DNA from: Enterobacter asburiae
GTDB lineage: Bacteria; Pseudomonadota; Gammaproteobacteria; Enterobacterales; Enterobacteriaceae
NCBI GenBank assembly: GCA_011754535.1
Contig: JAAQVN010000001.1
Coordinates: 3,348,001 to 3,412,000, forward strand
Direction of reading: 5' to 3'
Length of the DNA stretch: 64,000 bases
Shown here: positions 1 through 10,236 of the stretch, piece by piece
Layout of the letters: every line of letters begins with the position of its first letter
Position numbering within the stretch: position 1 is the stretch's first letter
Program-made: the position numbers and the translations under genes
Notes under the pieces: model-generated
Database searches by the model: none
The model's input: only the letters and a program-made list of their open reading frames with translations
Told to the model about the DNA's origin: nothing

Positions 1-357
1 AGCCTGTTTGCGGTTGCTGGGGGCCATGACGCGGCCACGTTCGGAGAAGAAGTGCTCCATCTGCGAAAGCCACGCCTCGTGCAGCACCAGCCCTTCGCCT
101 TTTGCGGTCGCGGCGGCCAACGCGCTGAGATCGTCACCGGTGGGGCCAAGCCCGCCGTTCACGATCAGCACGTCGCACTGTTCGCTGCGCTCGCGCAGAA
201 TAGCGACCAGCGACTCAAGATTGTCGCCCACGGTATTGCGGCGCGTTAACGGTAATCCTTGCTCAAAGAAAAGATCGGCAAGCCAGGCAGCATTGGTATC
301 GATAATCTGTCCATGCAGCACTTCGTCGCCGGTGGATAACATCTCCACGTTAATCAT
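1..357 (-). CDS. yfaY: CinA-like protein YfaY, N-terminal part only
   Basis: These are the first 119 codons of a CinA-family protein; the rest lies beyond the left edge. The start is the ATG at 357, giving MINVEMLSTGDEVL. The conserved family features are STGDE near residue 8, D-T-N-A-A at the strand that follows, and NGGLGPTGDD near residue 67. This is the MoaB/MogA-like fold of the CinA N-terminal domain. In E. coli YfaY is a roughly 400-residue relative of nicotinamide-mononucleotide deamidase whose own activity is uncertain. Its place next to yfaZ matches the E. coli order. The window cannot show whether the C-terminal deamidase-like domain is intact. Confidence 0.9.
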   Translation of the reverse strand, partial: MINVEMLSTGDEVLHGQIIDTNAAWLADLFFEQGLPLTRRNTVGDNLESLVAILRERSEQCDVLIVNGGLGPTGDDLSALAAATAKGEGLVLHEAWLSQMEHFFSERGRVMAPSNRKQA

Positions 358-450
358 TGTGTTCTCCCGCTTATTTGGTCAAAACACTATAGCGCAAACG
401 TGGAAGGGAGATGAGAGAAACTGGCGCGACGGAACGCCGCGCCGGAACGA

Positions 451-990
451 TTAGAAGCCTGCGCTCACGCCCACATACGGGCCATCAGCCAGCGCGTTAT
501 CGCGGTTACCGTCTTTACCGGCCAGGTTCAGATAACGATAACCCGCTTCGAGGGTAATCGGACGCATGATGGTCCAGCGCGCGCCGGCGTTGGCTTCTTC
601 ATAGCTGTCGATGCCGCTGGAGAGAGAGTCCGGAGAGTAGTAGTACTCACCAAACAGGCCAAAGCTGTCGCCAATTTTCCACTGCAGGCCGCCGCCCACA
701 GCCGCCGCATACCCTTCATCACCGTCGTTCGGGTTGGTATAGATACCTTTACCACCCACGGTGGCCAGGAATGGGCCAAGAGGAATGTTCAGACCGAGGC
801 CGAGGCTGGCCGCATCGCCGTCGTCGTCGTTGTGGGTCCAGCCGCCGGTCATCGCCAGACCGGAGGTTTCAGTACCCATGCCAAAACCGAGGTGGGTATA
901 GTCCTGACCCGCCGAACCATTAACACTAATGGCGTTAGCCGCCGCAGATACAACCATCAGGCCGAGGCCCAGTAATGCCACTTTTTTCAT
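451..990 (-). CDS. yfaZ: YfaZ-family outer membrane protein precursor
   Basis: A 179-residue secreted protein. Residues 1-20 are a signal peptide (MKKVALLGLGLMVVSAAANA) with an AxA-type cleavage site. The mature part is glycine- and aromatic-rich with alternating beta-strand patterns and ends in an aromatic residue (VSAGF), as expected for an outer-membrane beta-barrel. It matches the YfaZ family in length and sequence, and it lies next to yfaY as in E. coli. No substrate is known for this family. In E. coli the next genes towards menE are nudI, ais, the arn operon and pmrD; here the tct genes occupy that place. Confidence 0.9.
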   Translation of the reverse strand: MKKVALLGLGLMVVSAAANAISVNGSAGQDYTHLGFGMGTETSGLAMTGGWTHNDDDGDAASLGLGLNIPLGPFLATVGGKGIYTNPNDGDEGYAAAVGGGLQWKIGDSFGLFGEYYYSPDSLSSGIDSYEEANAGARWTIMRPITLEAGYRYLNLAGKDGNRDNALADGPYVGVSAGF

Positions 991-1120
991 TGTCGCGATC
1001 CCGCATAATTATTATAGAGAAGTCCCAAAACCGCGAGATTTTAACCTGAGTCTCCCGGGGATCAAGCACTCTGCGTGCGGCGGACAGGAAGATTGTAACG
1101 ATTTGAAACCTGCGGCTTTT

Positions 1121-2530
1121 TTACGTAAGCAGCAGAAAGCGCATTTTGACGCACAGGCCGCCCAGCGTTCCGCTGCGGGTCAGCTGCAAATGACTGCGGT
1201 GAAGCCGGGCGATGTCCCCCGCCAGCGCCAGTCCAATCCCGGAACCGGAGGCGTCCCCGACGTTGTCCAGCCGGTGGAACGGCAGCATCGCCTGGTAGAT
1301 CTGATCCTCTTCGATGCCGGGTCCGCTATCCTCAACGCTCAGCTCAACGGCACCGCCGTCCACGCGCAGGAAAACGGTCACGGTCCCGCCTGCAGGCGTA
1401 TATTTAATCGCGTTCTCCAGCAGGTTGGCGCACAGCTCGCCCAGCAGAACGTCATCGCCTTCGATCATCACCGGCTGCTGTACGCCGTCATACCCTAAAT
1501 CGATCGCCTTGCTCCGCGCCTGCGCCAGCCGGGAGAAGCAGCAGTTCTGCACCACCTGAACCAGATCCACGGGCGTAAACTGACGCTCCCCCTGCTCTTT
1601 GCCCTTCACGGCTGAAAGCTGCAGCAGCCGCTCGGTGAGCACGATAGTGTCGTCCAGGGTGGCATTCATTGCCCGCAGGCTCTCCTGCCACAGAGCGGGA
1701 TCCTGGCGAGTGAGGGCGACGGAGACCTGCGTTTTAAGCACCGCCAGCGGGGTTTTGAGCTGGTGCGACGCATCCGCGTTAAAGCGTTCCTGCCGCGAAA
1801 GCACGCCGCGCAACCTGTCGATATAGCGGTTAAAGGCAACAATCAGCAACCGGGTCTCCGACCAGGGCAGCAGCTCAGGCAGGGGCGCGAGCAGGCCCGG
1901 CTCGCGACGCACCATCAGAGACGAAAGCTGCCGCATTGGGCGCAGCACGCGGCGCAGCAGCCACGCGGTCAGCACCAGCGTCAGCAACACCAGCAGCCCC
2001 TGCGAGACCCAGGATGAAAAGAGCAGCTGGCTGGCGAGATAGCGGCGGGACTGGAGCGTCTCCGCGACGTAAATCTCCGCCATGCCAAAAATATTATCTT
2101 CATTTACGGGCTGCAGCAGACGCGCCACCCGAATCGCCTGGCCGCGATATTCAGTGTGGTAAAACCAGGCCAGCGCCGGGTAGAGGGTGGTGCGCGACGT
2201 CGCAGGCGGCATCTTCGGCAGATCGTCATAGCCGGAGATCACCCGGCCATCGGGGTCGACCACCTTATAGTAGAGCCGGTCGTTCATGTTGAGCTCAAAG
2301 CTGTCGAGCACCACCCAGGGCACGTCCACCGCCAGCCTGCCGTTGTGCACCTCCAGCCGCTCTGAGATGGTGCGAGCAGAAGATAACAGCGTGCGGTCGT
2401 AAGCCTGCGTGGCCGCCTGCAGCGCGCTGACGTAGCTGTTAAAGGCCGACAATCCCCACAGCAGCAGCAGCGGCAGGCCAAGGAAAAGCAGCAGCTGCAG
2501 GTAGAGCGACTGCGGCTTAACCCACCTCAT
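1121..2530 (-). CDS. tctE: Sensor histidine kinase TctE
   Basis: A 469-residue membrane sensor kinase. It has an N-terminal membrane segment (about residues 9-30), a periplasmic sensor region of about 140 residues and a second membrane segment (about 172-191). Next come a HAMP-like linker, a HisKA domain with the phospho-acceptor in ASHQLKTPLA (His about 256) and an HATPase domain with N-box ENAIKYTP and G-boxes DSGPGIEE and GSGIGLAL. I place the start at the ATG at 2530 (MRWVKPQ), which overlaps the end of tctD by 14 bp. An upstream in-frame start would add eight residues unlike the family. With TctD it should control tctCBA in response to tricarboxylates; this follows from the Salmonella system, and the ligand is inferred. 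Confidence 0.88.
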   Translation of the reverse strand: MRWVKPQSLYLQLLLFLGLPLLLLWGLSAFNSYVSALQAATQAYDRTLLSSARTISERLEVHNGRLAVDVPWVVLDSFELNMNDRLYYKVVDPDGRVISGYDDLPKMPPATSRTTLYPALAWFYHTEYRGQAIRVARLLQPVNEDNIFGMAEIYVAETLQSRRYLASQLLFSSWVSQGLLVLLTLVLTAWLLRRVLRPMRQLSSLMVRREPGLLAPLPELLPWSETRLLIVAFNRYIDRLRGVLSRQERFNADASHQLKTPLAVLKTQVSVALTRQDPALWQESLRAMNATLDDTIVLTERLLQLSAVKGKEQGERQFTPVDLVQVVQNCCFSRLAQARSKAIDLGYDGVQQPVMIEGDDVLLGELCANLLENAIKYTPAGGTVTVFLRVDGGAVELSVEDSGPGIEEDQIYQAMLPFHRLDNVGDASGSGIGLALAGDIARLHRSHLQLTRSGTLGGLCVKMRFLLLT

Positions 2531-3191
2531 CGCCGCACTCCAGCACGTACCCAAGCCCCCGCAGGGTGGTGATCCGCACGCCGCTGCCGGCCAGTTTCTT
2601 ACGCAGGCGGTGAATATAAAGATCGATGCTTTCAGGGCTGACGTCGTCGTTAAGGCTGAATACCTGGTCGAAAAGCTGCTGACGTGAAACCGGACGGGTC
2701 CGGCGGTGCATCAGCACTTTCAGCAGGGAGAGCTCGCGCGGCGTCAGGGAAAGCGGTTCATCGCGCAGCAGGAAAAAGCCCTCGTCGTCATACTCCAGCT
2801 CCCCAAGGCGCTGGCGCTCCTGCGTCCGCCCCTCGCTTCGGCGCAACAGGGCGCGCAGACGTGCGTCAAGCTCCTCCAACTCAAACGGTTTTGGCAGATA
2901 GTCGTCTGCCCCGGCGTTCAGTCCCTTCACCCGATCCGCCACGTTGCTTCGGGCGGTAAGAAACAGCACCGGCAGCGTCTGCCCCCGTTTTCTGAGGCGA
3001 TGGACCACTTCGAGACCGTCAAAACCGGGCATGCCGATGTCCAGAATAGCAACCGCGTAATTTTCACCCTGCAGCAGATGGTCGGCGGCGCGCCCGTCGG
3101 AGACGCAGTCCACGGCAAAGCCTTCCTGCACCAGCGCTTTCTCCAGCCAGTGAGCCAGCTCACGATTATCTTCTGCCAGTAAGAGACGCAT
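2517..3191 (-). CDS. tctD: Response regulator TctD (OmpR type)
   Basis: A 224-residue OmpR/PhoB-type response regulator. The receiver domain covers about residues 1-115, with acidic pocket AEDN (Glu7, Asp8), phospho-acceptor Asp51 in AILDIGMPG and the lysine of LPKPFEL. The winged-helix DNA-binding domain follows, with LTPRELSLLKVL and the C-terminal hairpin TLRGLGYVL. It overlaps tctE, so the pair is translationally linked. It is transcribed divergently from tctC across a 141 bp gap, the usual arrangement for activation of tctCBA. The assignment to TctD rests on this context and on overall sequence. Confidence 0.9.
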   Translation of the reverse strand: MRLLLAEDNRELAHWLEKALVQEGFAVDCVSDGRAADHLLQGENYAVAILDIGMPGFDGLEVVHRLRKRGQTLPVLFLTARSNVADRVKGLNAGADDYLPKPFELEELDARLRALLRRSEGRTQERQRLGELEYDDEGFFLLRDEPLSLTPRELSLLKVLMHRRTRPVSRQQLFDQVFSLNDDVSPESIDLYIHRLRKKLAGSGVRITTLRGLGYVLECGDEVG

Positions 3192-3332
3192 GTCACATCC
3201 TGTAAAGTTGGTTCCCCATTGAAAGGGAAATGAAAGGTTATTGTTTTAACAATCACGCAACGGAACCGCTACAAGGTGGTTCACATAATCAGAAAAAAGA
3301 CCCATACCCGTACCCCGGCGTGAGGATAAACG
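3192..3332. promoter_or_regulatory. Divergent tctD / tctC control region
   Basis: This 141 bp gap separates tctD (minus) from tctC (plus) and must hold both promoters and the TctD binding site. The tctC start is preceded by a good ribosome-binding site (GAGGA, about 7 bases before the ATG). I could not identify a clear TctD operator or core promoters by eye, so only the region is marked. Confidence 0.45.
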
Positions 3333-4313
3333 ATGAAAAAACAATTACTTTCTACCCTTGCTGCAAGCGTATTGCTGTTGAGTACCTCTGTCGTTCAGGC
3401 CCAGGACGCTCCGTCCCGTACCGAATGTATCGCCCCGGCCAAGCCGGGCGGCGGCTTCGATCTCACCTGCAAACTGATTCAGGTTAGCCTGCTGGAGACG
3501 AAGGCCATCGAGAAACCGATGCGCGTCACCTACATGCCCGGCGGCGTGGGCGCGGTGGCCTATAACGCCATCGTCGCACAACGACCCGCAGAAGCGGGAA
3601 CGGTGGTGGCCTTCTCCGGCGGCTCGCTGCTGAACCTGTCGCAGGGCAAGTTTGGCCGCTACGGCGTGGACGACGTGCGCTGGCTGGCGACCGTCGGCAC
3701 CGACTACGGGATGATTGCCGTACGTGCCGATTCCCCGTGGAAATCCCTGAAAGATCTGCTGACCGCTATGGAAAAAGATCCGAACAGCGTGGTGATTGGC
3801 GCAGGGGCGTCTATCGGGAGCCAGGACTGGATGAAAGCGGCCCTTCTCGCCCAGCAGGCAAAGGTTGACCCGCACAAGATGCGCTACGTGGCCTTTGAAG
3901 GCGGCGGCGAACCGGTCACGGCGCTGATGGGCAACCACGTTCAGGCCGTTTCCGGCGATCTCAGCGAGATGGTGCCGTACCTGAGCGGGGATAAAATCCG
4001 CGTGCTGGCGGTCTTCTCAGAAAACCGACTGCCGGGGCAGCTGGCGAACGTCCCGACCGCCAAAGAGCAAGGTTATAACCTGGTCTGGCCAATCATCCGC
4101 GGGTTCTTCGTCGGGCCAAAAGTGACCGATGCCGAGTACCAGTGGTGGGTCGACGCGTTCAACAAACTTCAGCAGACCGAAGAGTTTAAGAAACAGCGCG
4201 ATCTGCGCGGGCTGTTTGAGTTTAACCTGACCGGTAAGCCGCTTGATGAGTACGTGAAAAAACAGGTGAATGACTACCGCGAGCAGGCGAAAGCCTTTGG
4301 CCTGGCGAAATAA
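3333..4313 (+). CDS. tctC: Periplasmic tricarboxylate-binding protein TctC
   Basis: A 326-residue solute receptor of the tripartite tricarboxylate transporter (TTT) family. Residues 1-23 form a signal peptide (MKKQLLSTLAAS...VVQA, cut before QDAP). The mature protein starts with the family motif for carboxylate binding, CIAPAKPGGGFDLTCKL, followed by YMPGGVGAVAYN. Length and motifs are typical of Bug/TctC receptors. It is the first gene of tctCBA, followed after 11 bp by tctB. The likely ligand is citrate or a related tricarboxylate, inferred from the TctC family; receptors of this fold vary in substrate. Confidence 0.9.
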   Translation: MKKQLLSTLAASVLLLSTSVVQAQDAPSRTECIAPAKPGGGFDLTCKLIQVSLLETKAIEKPMRVTYMPGGVGAVAYNAIVAQRPAEAGTVVAFSGGSLLNLSQGKFGRYGVDDVRWLATVGTDYGMIAVRADSPWKSLKDLLTAMEKDPNSVVIGAGASIGSQDWMKAALLAQQAKVDPHKMRYVAFEGGGEPVTALMGNHVQAVSGDLSEMVPYLSGDKIRVLAVFSENRLPGQLANVPTAKEQGYNLVWPIIRGFFVGPKVTDAEYQWWVDAFNKLQQTEEFKKQRDLRGLFEFNLTGKPLDEYVKKQVNDYREQAKAFGLAK

Positions 4314-4324
4314 GCGGAGGCGCT

Positions 4325-4756
4325 ATGAGCGATCGTATTTTTGCCGGGATATGGCTGCTGCTCTGCGTTGGCGGGATGTTTGTCGCCTGGCAGATCCACA
4401 GCGAATACAGCTATGAACCCGTGGGGCCCCGCCCCTTCCCGATGGGCATCGTCGGCCTGATGCTGCTCTGCTCGGTGGCGCTGCTGCTTCGCCACCCGGA
4501 TACCGTCGAGTGGCCGCCGCGTCGCATTCTGCAGCGTCTGCTGGTGATGGTGATCGTGCTGCTGATGTATGCCTGGGGCTTTGAATGGCTCGGCTTCCCG
4601 GTGGCAACAGCTATCCTGACGATGGTCATCGGCATGCTGTTTAACGCCACCCTCCCCGCGGCGGGGATCTCTGGCGTGGTGATGGGGATTTTACTGTGGT
4701 ATGCCTTTGACCGCCTGCTGGACGTGACCTTACCGCTCGGCGCCTGGCTTAATTAA
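4325..4756 (+). CDS. tctB: Small membrane subunit TctB of tricarboxylate transporter
   Basis: A 143-residue integral membrane protein with four hydrophobic segments (about residues 7-23, 37-53, 67-100 as two close helices, and 104-135). It carries the family motif GPRPFPM in the first loop. Together with TctA it forms the membrane part of the TTT transporter; the small subunit is poorly conserved in general and its exact role is not settled. It starts 11 bp after tctC behind a GGAGG ribosome-binding site and ends 11 bp before tctA. Confidence 0.88.
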   Translation: MSDRIFAGIWLLLCVGGMFVAWQIHSEYSYEPVGPRPFPMGIVGLMLLCSVALLLRHPDTVEWPPRRILQRLLVMVIVLLMYAWGFEWLGFPVATAILTMVIGMLFNATLPAAGISGVVMGILLWYAFDRLLDVTLPLGAWLN

Positions 4757-4767
4757 CGGAGCACGCT

Positions 4768-6282
4768 ATGGATACCTGGATTTACCTCTCGCAGGGGTTC
4801 GCCGTGGCGATGACCCCGGAAAACCTGGTGATCGCCCTGATAGGCTGTTTCGTGGGGACGATTGTCGGCCTGCTGCCGGGCCTTGGGCCGATCAACGGCG
4901 TGGCGATTTTACTCCCGCTGGCGTTTGCCCTGCATCTGCCTGCGGAGTCGGCGCTGATCCTGCTGGCAACGGTCTATATCGGCTGTGAATATGGCGGACG
5001 CATTTCGTCAATCCTGCTTAACGTGCCGGGGGATGCGGCGGCGATCATGACCGCACTGGACGGCTACCCGATGGCGCGGCAGGGACGCGGCGGCGTGGCG
5101 CTCTCCATCTCTGCGGTCAGTTCATTCTTTGGCTCAATGATTGCCATTGGCGGCATCATTCTGTTTGCGCCTGCGCTGGCCCAGTGGTCTCTGGCGTTTG
5201 GTCCGGCAGAATATTTTGCCCTCATGGTGTTCGCCATTGCCTGCCTCGGCAGCATGATGGCGCAAAATCCGCTGAAGTCGTTTTTGTCCGCGCTGATTGG
5301 CTTAGGGTTAGCCACCGTCGGCGTGGATGCTAACACCGGGGTTTATCGCTTTACCTTCGACAGCGTTCACCTGTCCGACGGCGTGCAGTTCATCGTGGTC
5401 GTGATCGGCCTGTTCTCTGTGTCTGAGATCTTACTGATGCTGGAACATACCAGCAGCGGGCAGACGCTGGTGCGCAAAACCGGCCGGATGCTCTTTAGCG
5501 CTAAAGAGGGCGCGCAGTGCATCGGCGCCACGCTGCGCTCGTCGGTGATTGGCTTCTTCGTCGGCATCCTGCCGGGCGCCGGGGCCACTATCGCCAGTGC
5601 CATCACCTACATGACCGAGAAGAAGCTCAGCGGCAACAGCGACAGCTTTGGTAAAGGCGATATTCGCGGCGTCGCCGCGCCTGAGGCGGCTAATAACGCC
5701 TCGGCATGTGGCTCGTTTATCCCGATGCTGACCCTGGGCGTGCCGGGTTCCGGCACCACGGCGGTGATGATGGGCGCGCTGACGCTCTATAACATCACGC
5801 CCGGCCCGGCGATGTTTACCGAGCAGCCCGATATTGTCTGGGGGCTGATTGCCGCACTGCTGATCGCTAACGTGATGCTGCTGGTAATGAATATCCCGCT
5901 GATTGGGCTGTTCACCCGCATGCTAACCATTCCCCTGTGGTTCCTTGTGCCCGCCATTGCCGCCGTCTCTGCGGTGGGGGTGTACGCGGTACACAGCACC
6001 ACGTTTGACCTGGTGCTGATGGTGGTCCTGGGCGTGTTCGGCTACATCTTGCGAAAAATGCACTTCCCGATGTCACCACTGATTTTGGGCTTTGTGCTGG
6101 GTGAGATGCTGGAGCAGAACCTGCGCCGCGCCCTGTCCATCAGCAATGGCAATGTGTCGATACTGTGGGACAGCAGCGTCGCGAAGGTTCTGTTAGCGCT
6201 GGCAGTAATGGTGATTGTGGTGCCGCCGGTGTTGCGCCTGCTGCGTCGTCGCCAGCGCAAACCGGAGCCGGATATCGGCTAA
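4768..6282 (+). CDS. tctA: Large membrane subunit TctA of tricarboxylate transporter
   Basis: A 504-residue integral membrane protein with about 11-12 hydrophobic segments. It shows the glycine-rich signatures of Tct[19 protein letters not shown] near residue 36, and a repeated related motif [14 protein letters not shown] near residue 268, reflecting the internal duplication of the family. It is the proton-coupled permease that takes substrate from TctC. Its stop codon (6280-6282) directly abuts the stop codon of convergent menE (6283-6285), leaving no space for a separate terminator. Confidence 0.92.
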   Translation: MDTWIYLSQGFAVAMTPENLVIALIGCFVGTIVGLLPGLGPINGVAILLPLAFALHLPAESALILLATVYIGCEYGGRISSILLNVPGDAAAIMTALDGYPMARQGRGGVALSISAVSSFFGSMIAIGGIILFAPALAQWSLAFGPAEYFALMVFAIACLGSMMAQNPLKSFLSALIGLGLATVGVDANTGVYRFTFDSVHLSDGVQFIVVVIGLFSVSEILLMLEHTSSGQTLVRKTGRMLFSAKEGAQCIGATLRSSVIGFFVGILPGAGATIASAITYMTEKKLSGNSDSFGKGDIRGVAAPEAANNASACGSFIPMLTLGVPGSGTTAVMMGALTLYNITPGPAMFTEQPDIVWGLIAALLIANVMLLVMNIPLIGLFTRMLTIPLWFLVPAIAAVSAVGVYAVHSTTFDLVLMVVLGVFGYILRKMHFPMSPLILGFVLGEMLEQNLRRALSISNGNVSILWDSSVAKVLLALAVMVIVVPPVLRLLRRRQRKPEPDIG

Positions 6283-7644
6283 CTACACGGACAGCTGGGC
6301 ATTCACCCACTGTTTTAACGCCTGGCGGGAGATCTTAATCCCGCCATTTTTTAGCTCAGCCGGCAGCACCAGCCAGTGAACAGGCTGCTCAAAGCGTGCC
6401 AGCCTGCCCTGTACCCAGGTCGGGAGACGGGTGATATCCGTTCCCGGCTCGCACTCCACCACCGCTACCGGGCGCTGTCCAAACTCGGCGTCATCCAGCG
6501 GGACGATAAACACCTGGTTAATCTGCGGGTGCGCGGCGATAACGCGCTCCAGCGATTCCGGCTGGATCCCCTCTCCTCCGCTGAAAAAGAGGTTGTCCAT
6601 GCGGCCTAAAATCGTCAGACGGTCGCCATGCCATTCCCCGCGATCGCGGGTGGCGAACCAGCCCTGCGCGTTGGTCAGCGGAATTAGCGCGCCGTCCCGC
6701 CAGTAGCCGGAAGCCATGCTTTGCGCTTTGATCCAGACTTCACCGTTAACGACCTGCACCTCTCTGCCCGGCAGCACACAGCCCACATCCGGATCGCCGT
6801 CAGCCTCTTTTGCGCAAACGGTAGAGGCAAACTCGGTCAGGCCGTAGCCGCAGTACGTCCGAATCCCCTGCTCCCGGGCCTTTTGGGTCAGCGTCACGGG
6901 AATGGCCGCCCCGCCAAGCAAAACCGCTTTCAATGCGATGTGGCTTTCGCTATTCAGCAGACGCCAGAGCTGGGTCGGCACCAGCGAGGCGTGGGTGCAG
7001 CCGCGCAGCGCCTGCTCCAGCGGCTGCTTCTCGCGCACGGTCAAGCGCGCACCGGCCTGCAGCCAGCGCCATAAAATCCCCTGGCCGGAAACGTGAAACA
7101 GCGGCAGCGAAAGCAGCCAGTCGTCGTTATCTCCGTAAGGCATCAGCGACAGCACGCCGCGAGCGCTGGCAAGATGGGCGTCGCAGGTATGCACCGCCGC
7201 CTTCGGCAGCCCGGTGGATCCGGAAGTCAGCGTCATGGAGGCCAGCCGCGTCGGTTGCCACGCAGCGCAGTACGTATCCGCTGGCTCGCGCATGCTCAGG
7301 GCATGAAGACCGTCGTAGCGGCCATCCAGCACCAGCGCAAAGCGCAGCGTCATCTGCGGGATCAGCACGTCAAGCAGCGGACGCGGCAGCTGCGGATTAA
7401 CGGGAAGAATACGCGCCCCGCACTGCAGCAGCGCCAGCCATGCCAGCAGCGTTTGCGGGTGGTTATAGGCCAGCAGCAGTACGCCGTCGCCCTCCGCCCC
7501 CCCCTGCTGATGAAAGCCTGCCGCAAGGCGGTCGACGCGCGCGCACAGCTGGCGCCAGGTGAGCGCTTCGTCATTCAGCCTCAGGGCCGGTTTATCGGCA
7601 AAACGCGCGCACCAGTGCCGCCAGGGCCAGTCGGTAAAGCTCAT
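6283..7644 (-). CDS. menE: O-succinylbenzoate-CoA ligase MenE
   Basis: A 453-residue adenylate-forming enzyme that activates o-succinylbenzoate to its CoA thioester in menaquinone synthesis. The ATP-binding motif [14 protein letters not shown] (near residue 135) and the later YCGYGLTE motif mark the ANL superfamily. I chose the ATG at 7644 (MSFTDWPW), because it overlaps the menC stop as ATGA and matches the family N-terminus. An in-frame upstream start would add 18 unlikely residues. It is the last gene of menFDHBCE. Its 3' end abuts tctA; in E. coli pmrD follows here. Confidence 0.93.
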   Translation of the reverse strand: MSFTDWPWRHWCARFADKPALRLNDEALTWRQLCARVDRLAAGFHQQGGAEGDGVLLLAYNHPQTLLAWLALLQCGARILPVNPQLPRPLLDVLIPQMTLRFALVLDGRYDGLHALSMREPADTYCAAWQPTRLASMTLTSGSTGLPKAAVHTCDAHLASARGVLSLMPYGDNDDWLLSLPLFHVSGQGILWRWLQAGARLTVREKQPLEQALRGCTHASLVPTQLWRLLNSESHIALKAVLLGGAAIPVTLTQKAREQGIRTYCGYGLTEFASTVCAKEADGDPDVGCVLPGREVQVVNGEVWIKAQSMASGYWRDGALIPLTNAQGWFATRDRGEWHGDRLTILGRMDNLFFSGGEGIQPESLERVIAAHPQINQVFIVPLDDAEFGQRPVAVVECEPGTDITRLPTWVQGRLARFEQPVHWLVLPAELKNGGIKISRQALKQWVNAQLSV

Positions 7645-8606
7645 AGCAACGGCTCCAGCGCCTCTGCGTCGAGGCACGGCAGCGCGCTGTCCGGCCACGT
7701 GCGGATAAGCTGCGCCTGCATCAGATTAAGCGTGTCGAGGCCAGGAACCGTGTCCGGCGTTAGCCAGGCGGCAATGCGCGCCAGCTGACTCAGCCCAAGG
7801 CTGGACTCAATCGACGAGCTGATCACCGCCGTCAGCCCCAGCGCGTGCGCCGCCGCGACCTGCTCGCGCACCTTCGCCAGGCTGCCGGTCAACGTTGGCT
7901 TAATCACCACCGCGCTGACGCCGGGCTCGGCGACAAATTCAAAATCGTCCTCGCGCAGGCTTTCATCCCAGGCGATAGCAATCCCCGTGTCGCGGGCAAA
8001 GGCGCGCGAATCATCGCGGGTTTTGCACGGTTCTTCGAGGAAGGCAATGCGGCTGCGGTACGCCGGGTTGACGTACTTCGCGAACTGCTGCGCCTTAAGC
8101 GGCGTCCAGGCGCGGTTGGCATCCAGACGCAGGTGCAGATCGGGGATTGCTTCCAGCAGCAGGTTAGCGACCATTCCGTCGCGCACCGCTTCGTAGAGAC
8201 CGACTTTAATTTTCGCCACTTTCTCGCCCGGCATGGCGGAGAGCTGCGCGAACAGCTCGTCCGGATCTCCCGTGCAGAGCGGTGCCGCGCGGTAATTAGC
8301 CTCTTTCGGCAGGCTGCCGTCCAGCTCCGCCAGCGCACAGCTGATACCAAACGCCGCGGAAGGCGCGTCCGGCAACGCCAGGTTTGTGCCATCACGCCAC
8401 GCCTTTGCCCACGTCAACAGCGCAGCCTGCGCGTCATCCAGCGACTCCAGGCTAAAACCCGGCAGAGGCGAAATCTCGCCCCAGCCTTCCCGCTCGTCCT
8501 GCTGCAGATGGACGAAGAAGCCGTCACGATTTTTTAACCGCCGTTCACGCAGCACCACGCCCGCGTCCATCGGTATCTGCCAGCGGTAAACCTGCGCGCG
8601 ACGCAT
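7641..8606 (-). CDS. menC: o-Succinylbenzoate synthase MenC
   Basis: A 321-residue member of the enolase superfamily that dehydrates SHCHC to o-succinylbenzoate in menaquinone synthesis. The catalytic lysine lies in KIKVG (about residue 133). Metal ligands are in LRLDANRAW (Asp about 161), FLEEPC (Glu about 190) and AWDES (Asp about 213); the second lysine is in AVVIKP. The start codon overlaps the menB stop as TAATG and the stop overlaps menE as ATGA, so the cluster is translated as a tightly coupled unit. Confidence 0.95.
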   Translation of the reverse strand: MRRAQVYRWQIPMDAGVVLRERRLKNRDGFFVHLQQDEREGWGEISPLPGFSLESLDDAQAALLTWAKAWRDGTNLALPDAPSAAFGISCALAELDGSLPKEANYRAAPLCTGDPDELFAQLSAMPGEKVAKIKVGLYEAVRDGMVANLLLEAIPDLHLRLDANRAWTPLKAQQFAKYVNPAYRSRIAFLEEPCKTRDDSRAFARDTGIAIAWDESLREDDFEFVAEPGVSAVVIKPTLTGSLAKVREQVAAAHALGLTAVISSSIESSLGLSQLARIAAWLTPDTVPGLDTLNLMQAQLIRTWPDSALPCLDAEALEPLL

Positions 8607-9463
8607 TACGGGTTCCGTTTGTATTTGCTGAAGTCCGGCTGGCGTTTTTCGTTAAACGCGTTGCGTCCTTCCTGACCCTCTTCAGTCATGTAGAACAGCA
8701 TGGTGGCGTTGCCCGCCAGCTCCTGCAGGCCCGCCTGACCGTCGCAGTCGGCGTTGAGCGCGGCCTTCAGGCAGCGCAGCGCCATCGGGCTGTTTTGCAG
8801 CATTTCGCGGCACCAGCGCACGGTCTCTTTTTCGAGATCGCCAATCGGTACCACGGTATTGACCAAGCCCATATCCAGCGCTTCCTGAGCGTTGTACTGA
8901 CGGCACAGGAACCATATTTCGCGAGCTTTTTTCTGCCCGACGATGCGCGCCATATAGGACGCGCCCCAGCCGCCGTCGAAAGAGCCCACTTTCGGGCCGG
9001 TCTGGCCGAAGATGGCGTTTTCCGCGGCGATAGTCAGGTCACACATCATGTGCAGCACGTGGCCGCCGCCGATGGAGTAACCCGCTACCATCGCCACCAC
9101 CGGTTTCGGACAGGTGCGGATCTGGCGCTGGAAATCGAGCACGTTCAGGTGGTGCGTACCCGCATCGTCCTGATATCCGCCGTAGTCGCCACGCACTTTC
9201 TGATCGCCACCGGAGCAGAAGGCTTTCTCACCTTCGCCGGTCAGCACAATCACGCCGATGCTGTCGTCGTAGCGCGCATCCGCCAGGGCCTGAATCATCT
9301 CTTTGACGGTCAGCGGACGGAAGGCGTTACGCACCTGCGGACGGTTGATGGTGATTTTGGCAATGCCGTCGGTGGATTTGTGGTAACGAATGTCGGTGTA
9401 GCCTTCGGAGCAGTCCTGCCATTCAACCGGCGCATAAAGCATATGTTCATCAGGATAGATCAT
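8606..9463 (-). CDS. menB: 1,4-Dihydroxy-2-naphthoyl-CoA synthase MenB
   Basis: A 285-residue crotonase-fold enzyme that closes the naphthoate ring, turning o-succinylbenzoyl-CoA into 1,4-dihydroxy-2-naphthoyl-CoA. Recognisable parts are the oxyanion-hole stretch [12 protein letters not shown] (near residue 82), [16 protein letters not shown] and [12 protein letters not shown]. The length equals the E. coli enzyme. It overlaps menH by 4 bp and menC by 1 bp. Confidence 0.96.
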   Translation of the reverse strand: MIYPDEHMLYAPVEWQDCSEGYTDIRYHKSTDGIAKITINRPQVRNAFRPLTVKEMIQALADARYDDSIGVIVLTGEGEKAFCSGGDQKVRGDYGGYQDDAGTHHLNVLDFQRQIRTCPKPVVAMVAGYSIGGGHVLHMMCDLTIAAENAIFGQTGPKVGSFDGGWGASYMARIVGQKKAREIWFLCRQYNAQEALDMGLVNTVVPIGDLEKETVRWCREMLQNSPMALRCLKAALNADCDGQAGLQELAGNATMLFYMTEEGQEGRNAFNEKRQPDFSKYKRNP

Positions 9464-10236
9464 AGAGTGTCCTTTATTCGAAGACGCAGTATCTGAGCCA
9501 GACTCGCGGCAACCGCGTCGGGGTTTTCCCGGTGGGCGTTGTGTCCGGCGTTGGGAATCGCATGGCGAACGGCGTCCAGCTCAGCGGCCAGGGCCGCGAA
9601 CTTCTCATCCCGTTCACCATAGAGATAGTCAAAAGGGAAATTGCATACGCTAATCGCGGCACGCAAATCGGGCTGCACGGCCAGCGATGTTGCGTCGAGC
9701 ATCTTCGCCAGCGTCGCGCCGTTGTTCTGGCTGCGCAGGGTAACAAGCGCCTTGCGCTGGTCGTCTGTGAGGGAAGCAAACACGGGCTGTTGATACCAGT
9801 CGGTAAAAACCGTTTCCAGCGGTTCGGTGCGAAAACGCGTTGCCCAGCGATGGTCGGATAACCGCCGCGCAGTGCGCTCGTTCTCATCCTGCAGGCCCGG
9901 ATGCCCACCTTCAACAATCACCCCAAGCAGCCCCTTCGGCTGCTGGCAGGCATGAAACATCGCAATGCGGCCGCCGAGGGAGTACCCCACCAGCCAGAAG
10001 TTTAGTATGTTGTAACTAAGAAGGGTTCGGGTGAGCAAATGACTCATCTCATCGAACCCCGTCACGGTTATCTCCCCTGACTCACCGTGGCCCGGCAGGT
10101 CAAGATAGAGCCGGGGATACTCGCTGAGCGTCTTCCCGACATCCTGCCACTCGCGGCAGTCGCCGGAAAAACCGTGCAAAAAGACCAGCCAGGGATAGCC
10201 TGGCTTTCCGGCCTGCTGCACGCCCGAGAGGATCAC
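9460..10236 (-). CDS. menH: SHCHC synthase MenH
   Basis: A 258-residue alpha/beta hydrolase-fold lyase that removes pyruvate from SEPHCHC to give SHCHC in menaquinone synthesis. The nucleophile elbow is GYSLGG (Ser about 86). The family HGFSGD motif lies at about residues 20-25, and the catalytic His is in [10 protein letters not shown] near the C-terminus, with its Asp in YGERDEKF. The start (MILSG) overlaps the end of menD by 4 bp. It ends slightly beyond the E. coli length, with a charged tail (LRIKDTL). Confidence 0.95.
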   Translation of the reverse strand: MILSGVQQAGKPGYPWLVFLHGFSGDCREWQDVGKTLSEYPRLYLDLPGHGESGEITVTGFDEMSHLLTRTLLSYNILNFWLVGYSLGGRIAMFHACQQPKGLLGVIVEGGHPGLQDENERTARRLSDHRWATRFRTEPLETVFTDWYQQPVFASLTDDQRKALVTLRSQNNGATLAKMLDATSLAVQPDLRAAISVCNFPFDYLYGERDEKFAALAAELDAVRHAIPNAGHNAHRENPDAVAASLAQILRLRIKDTL

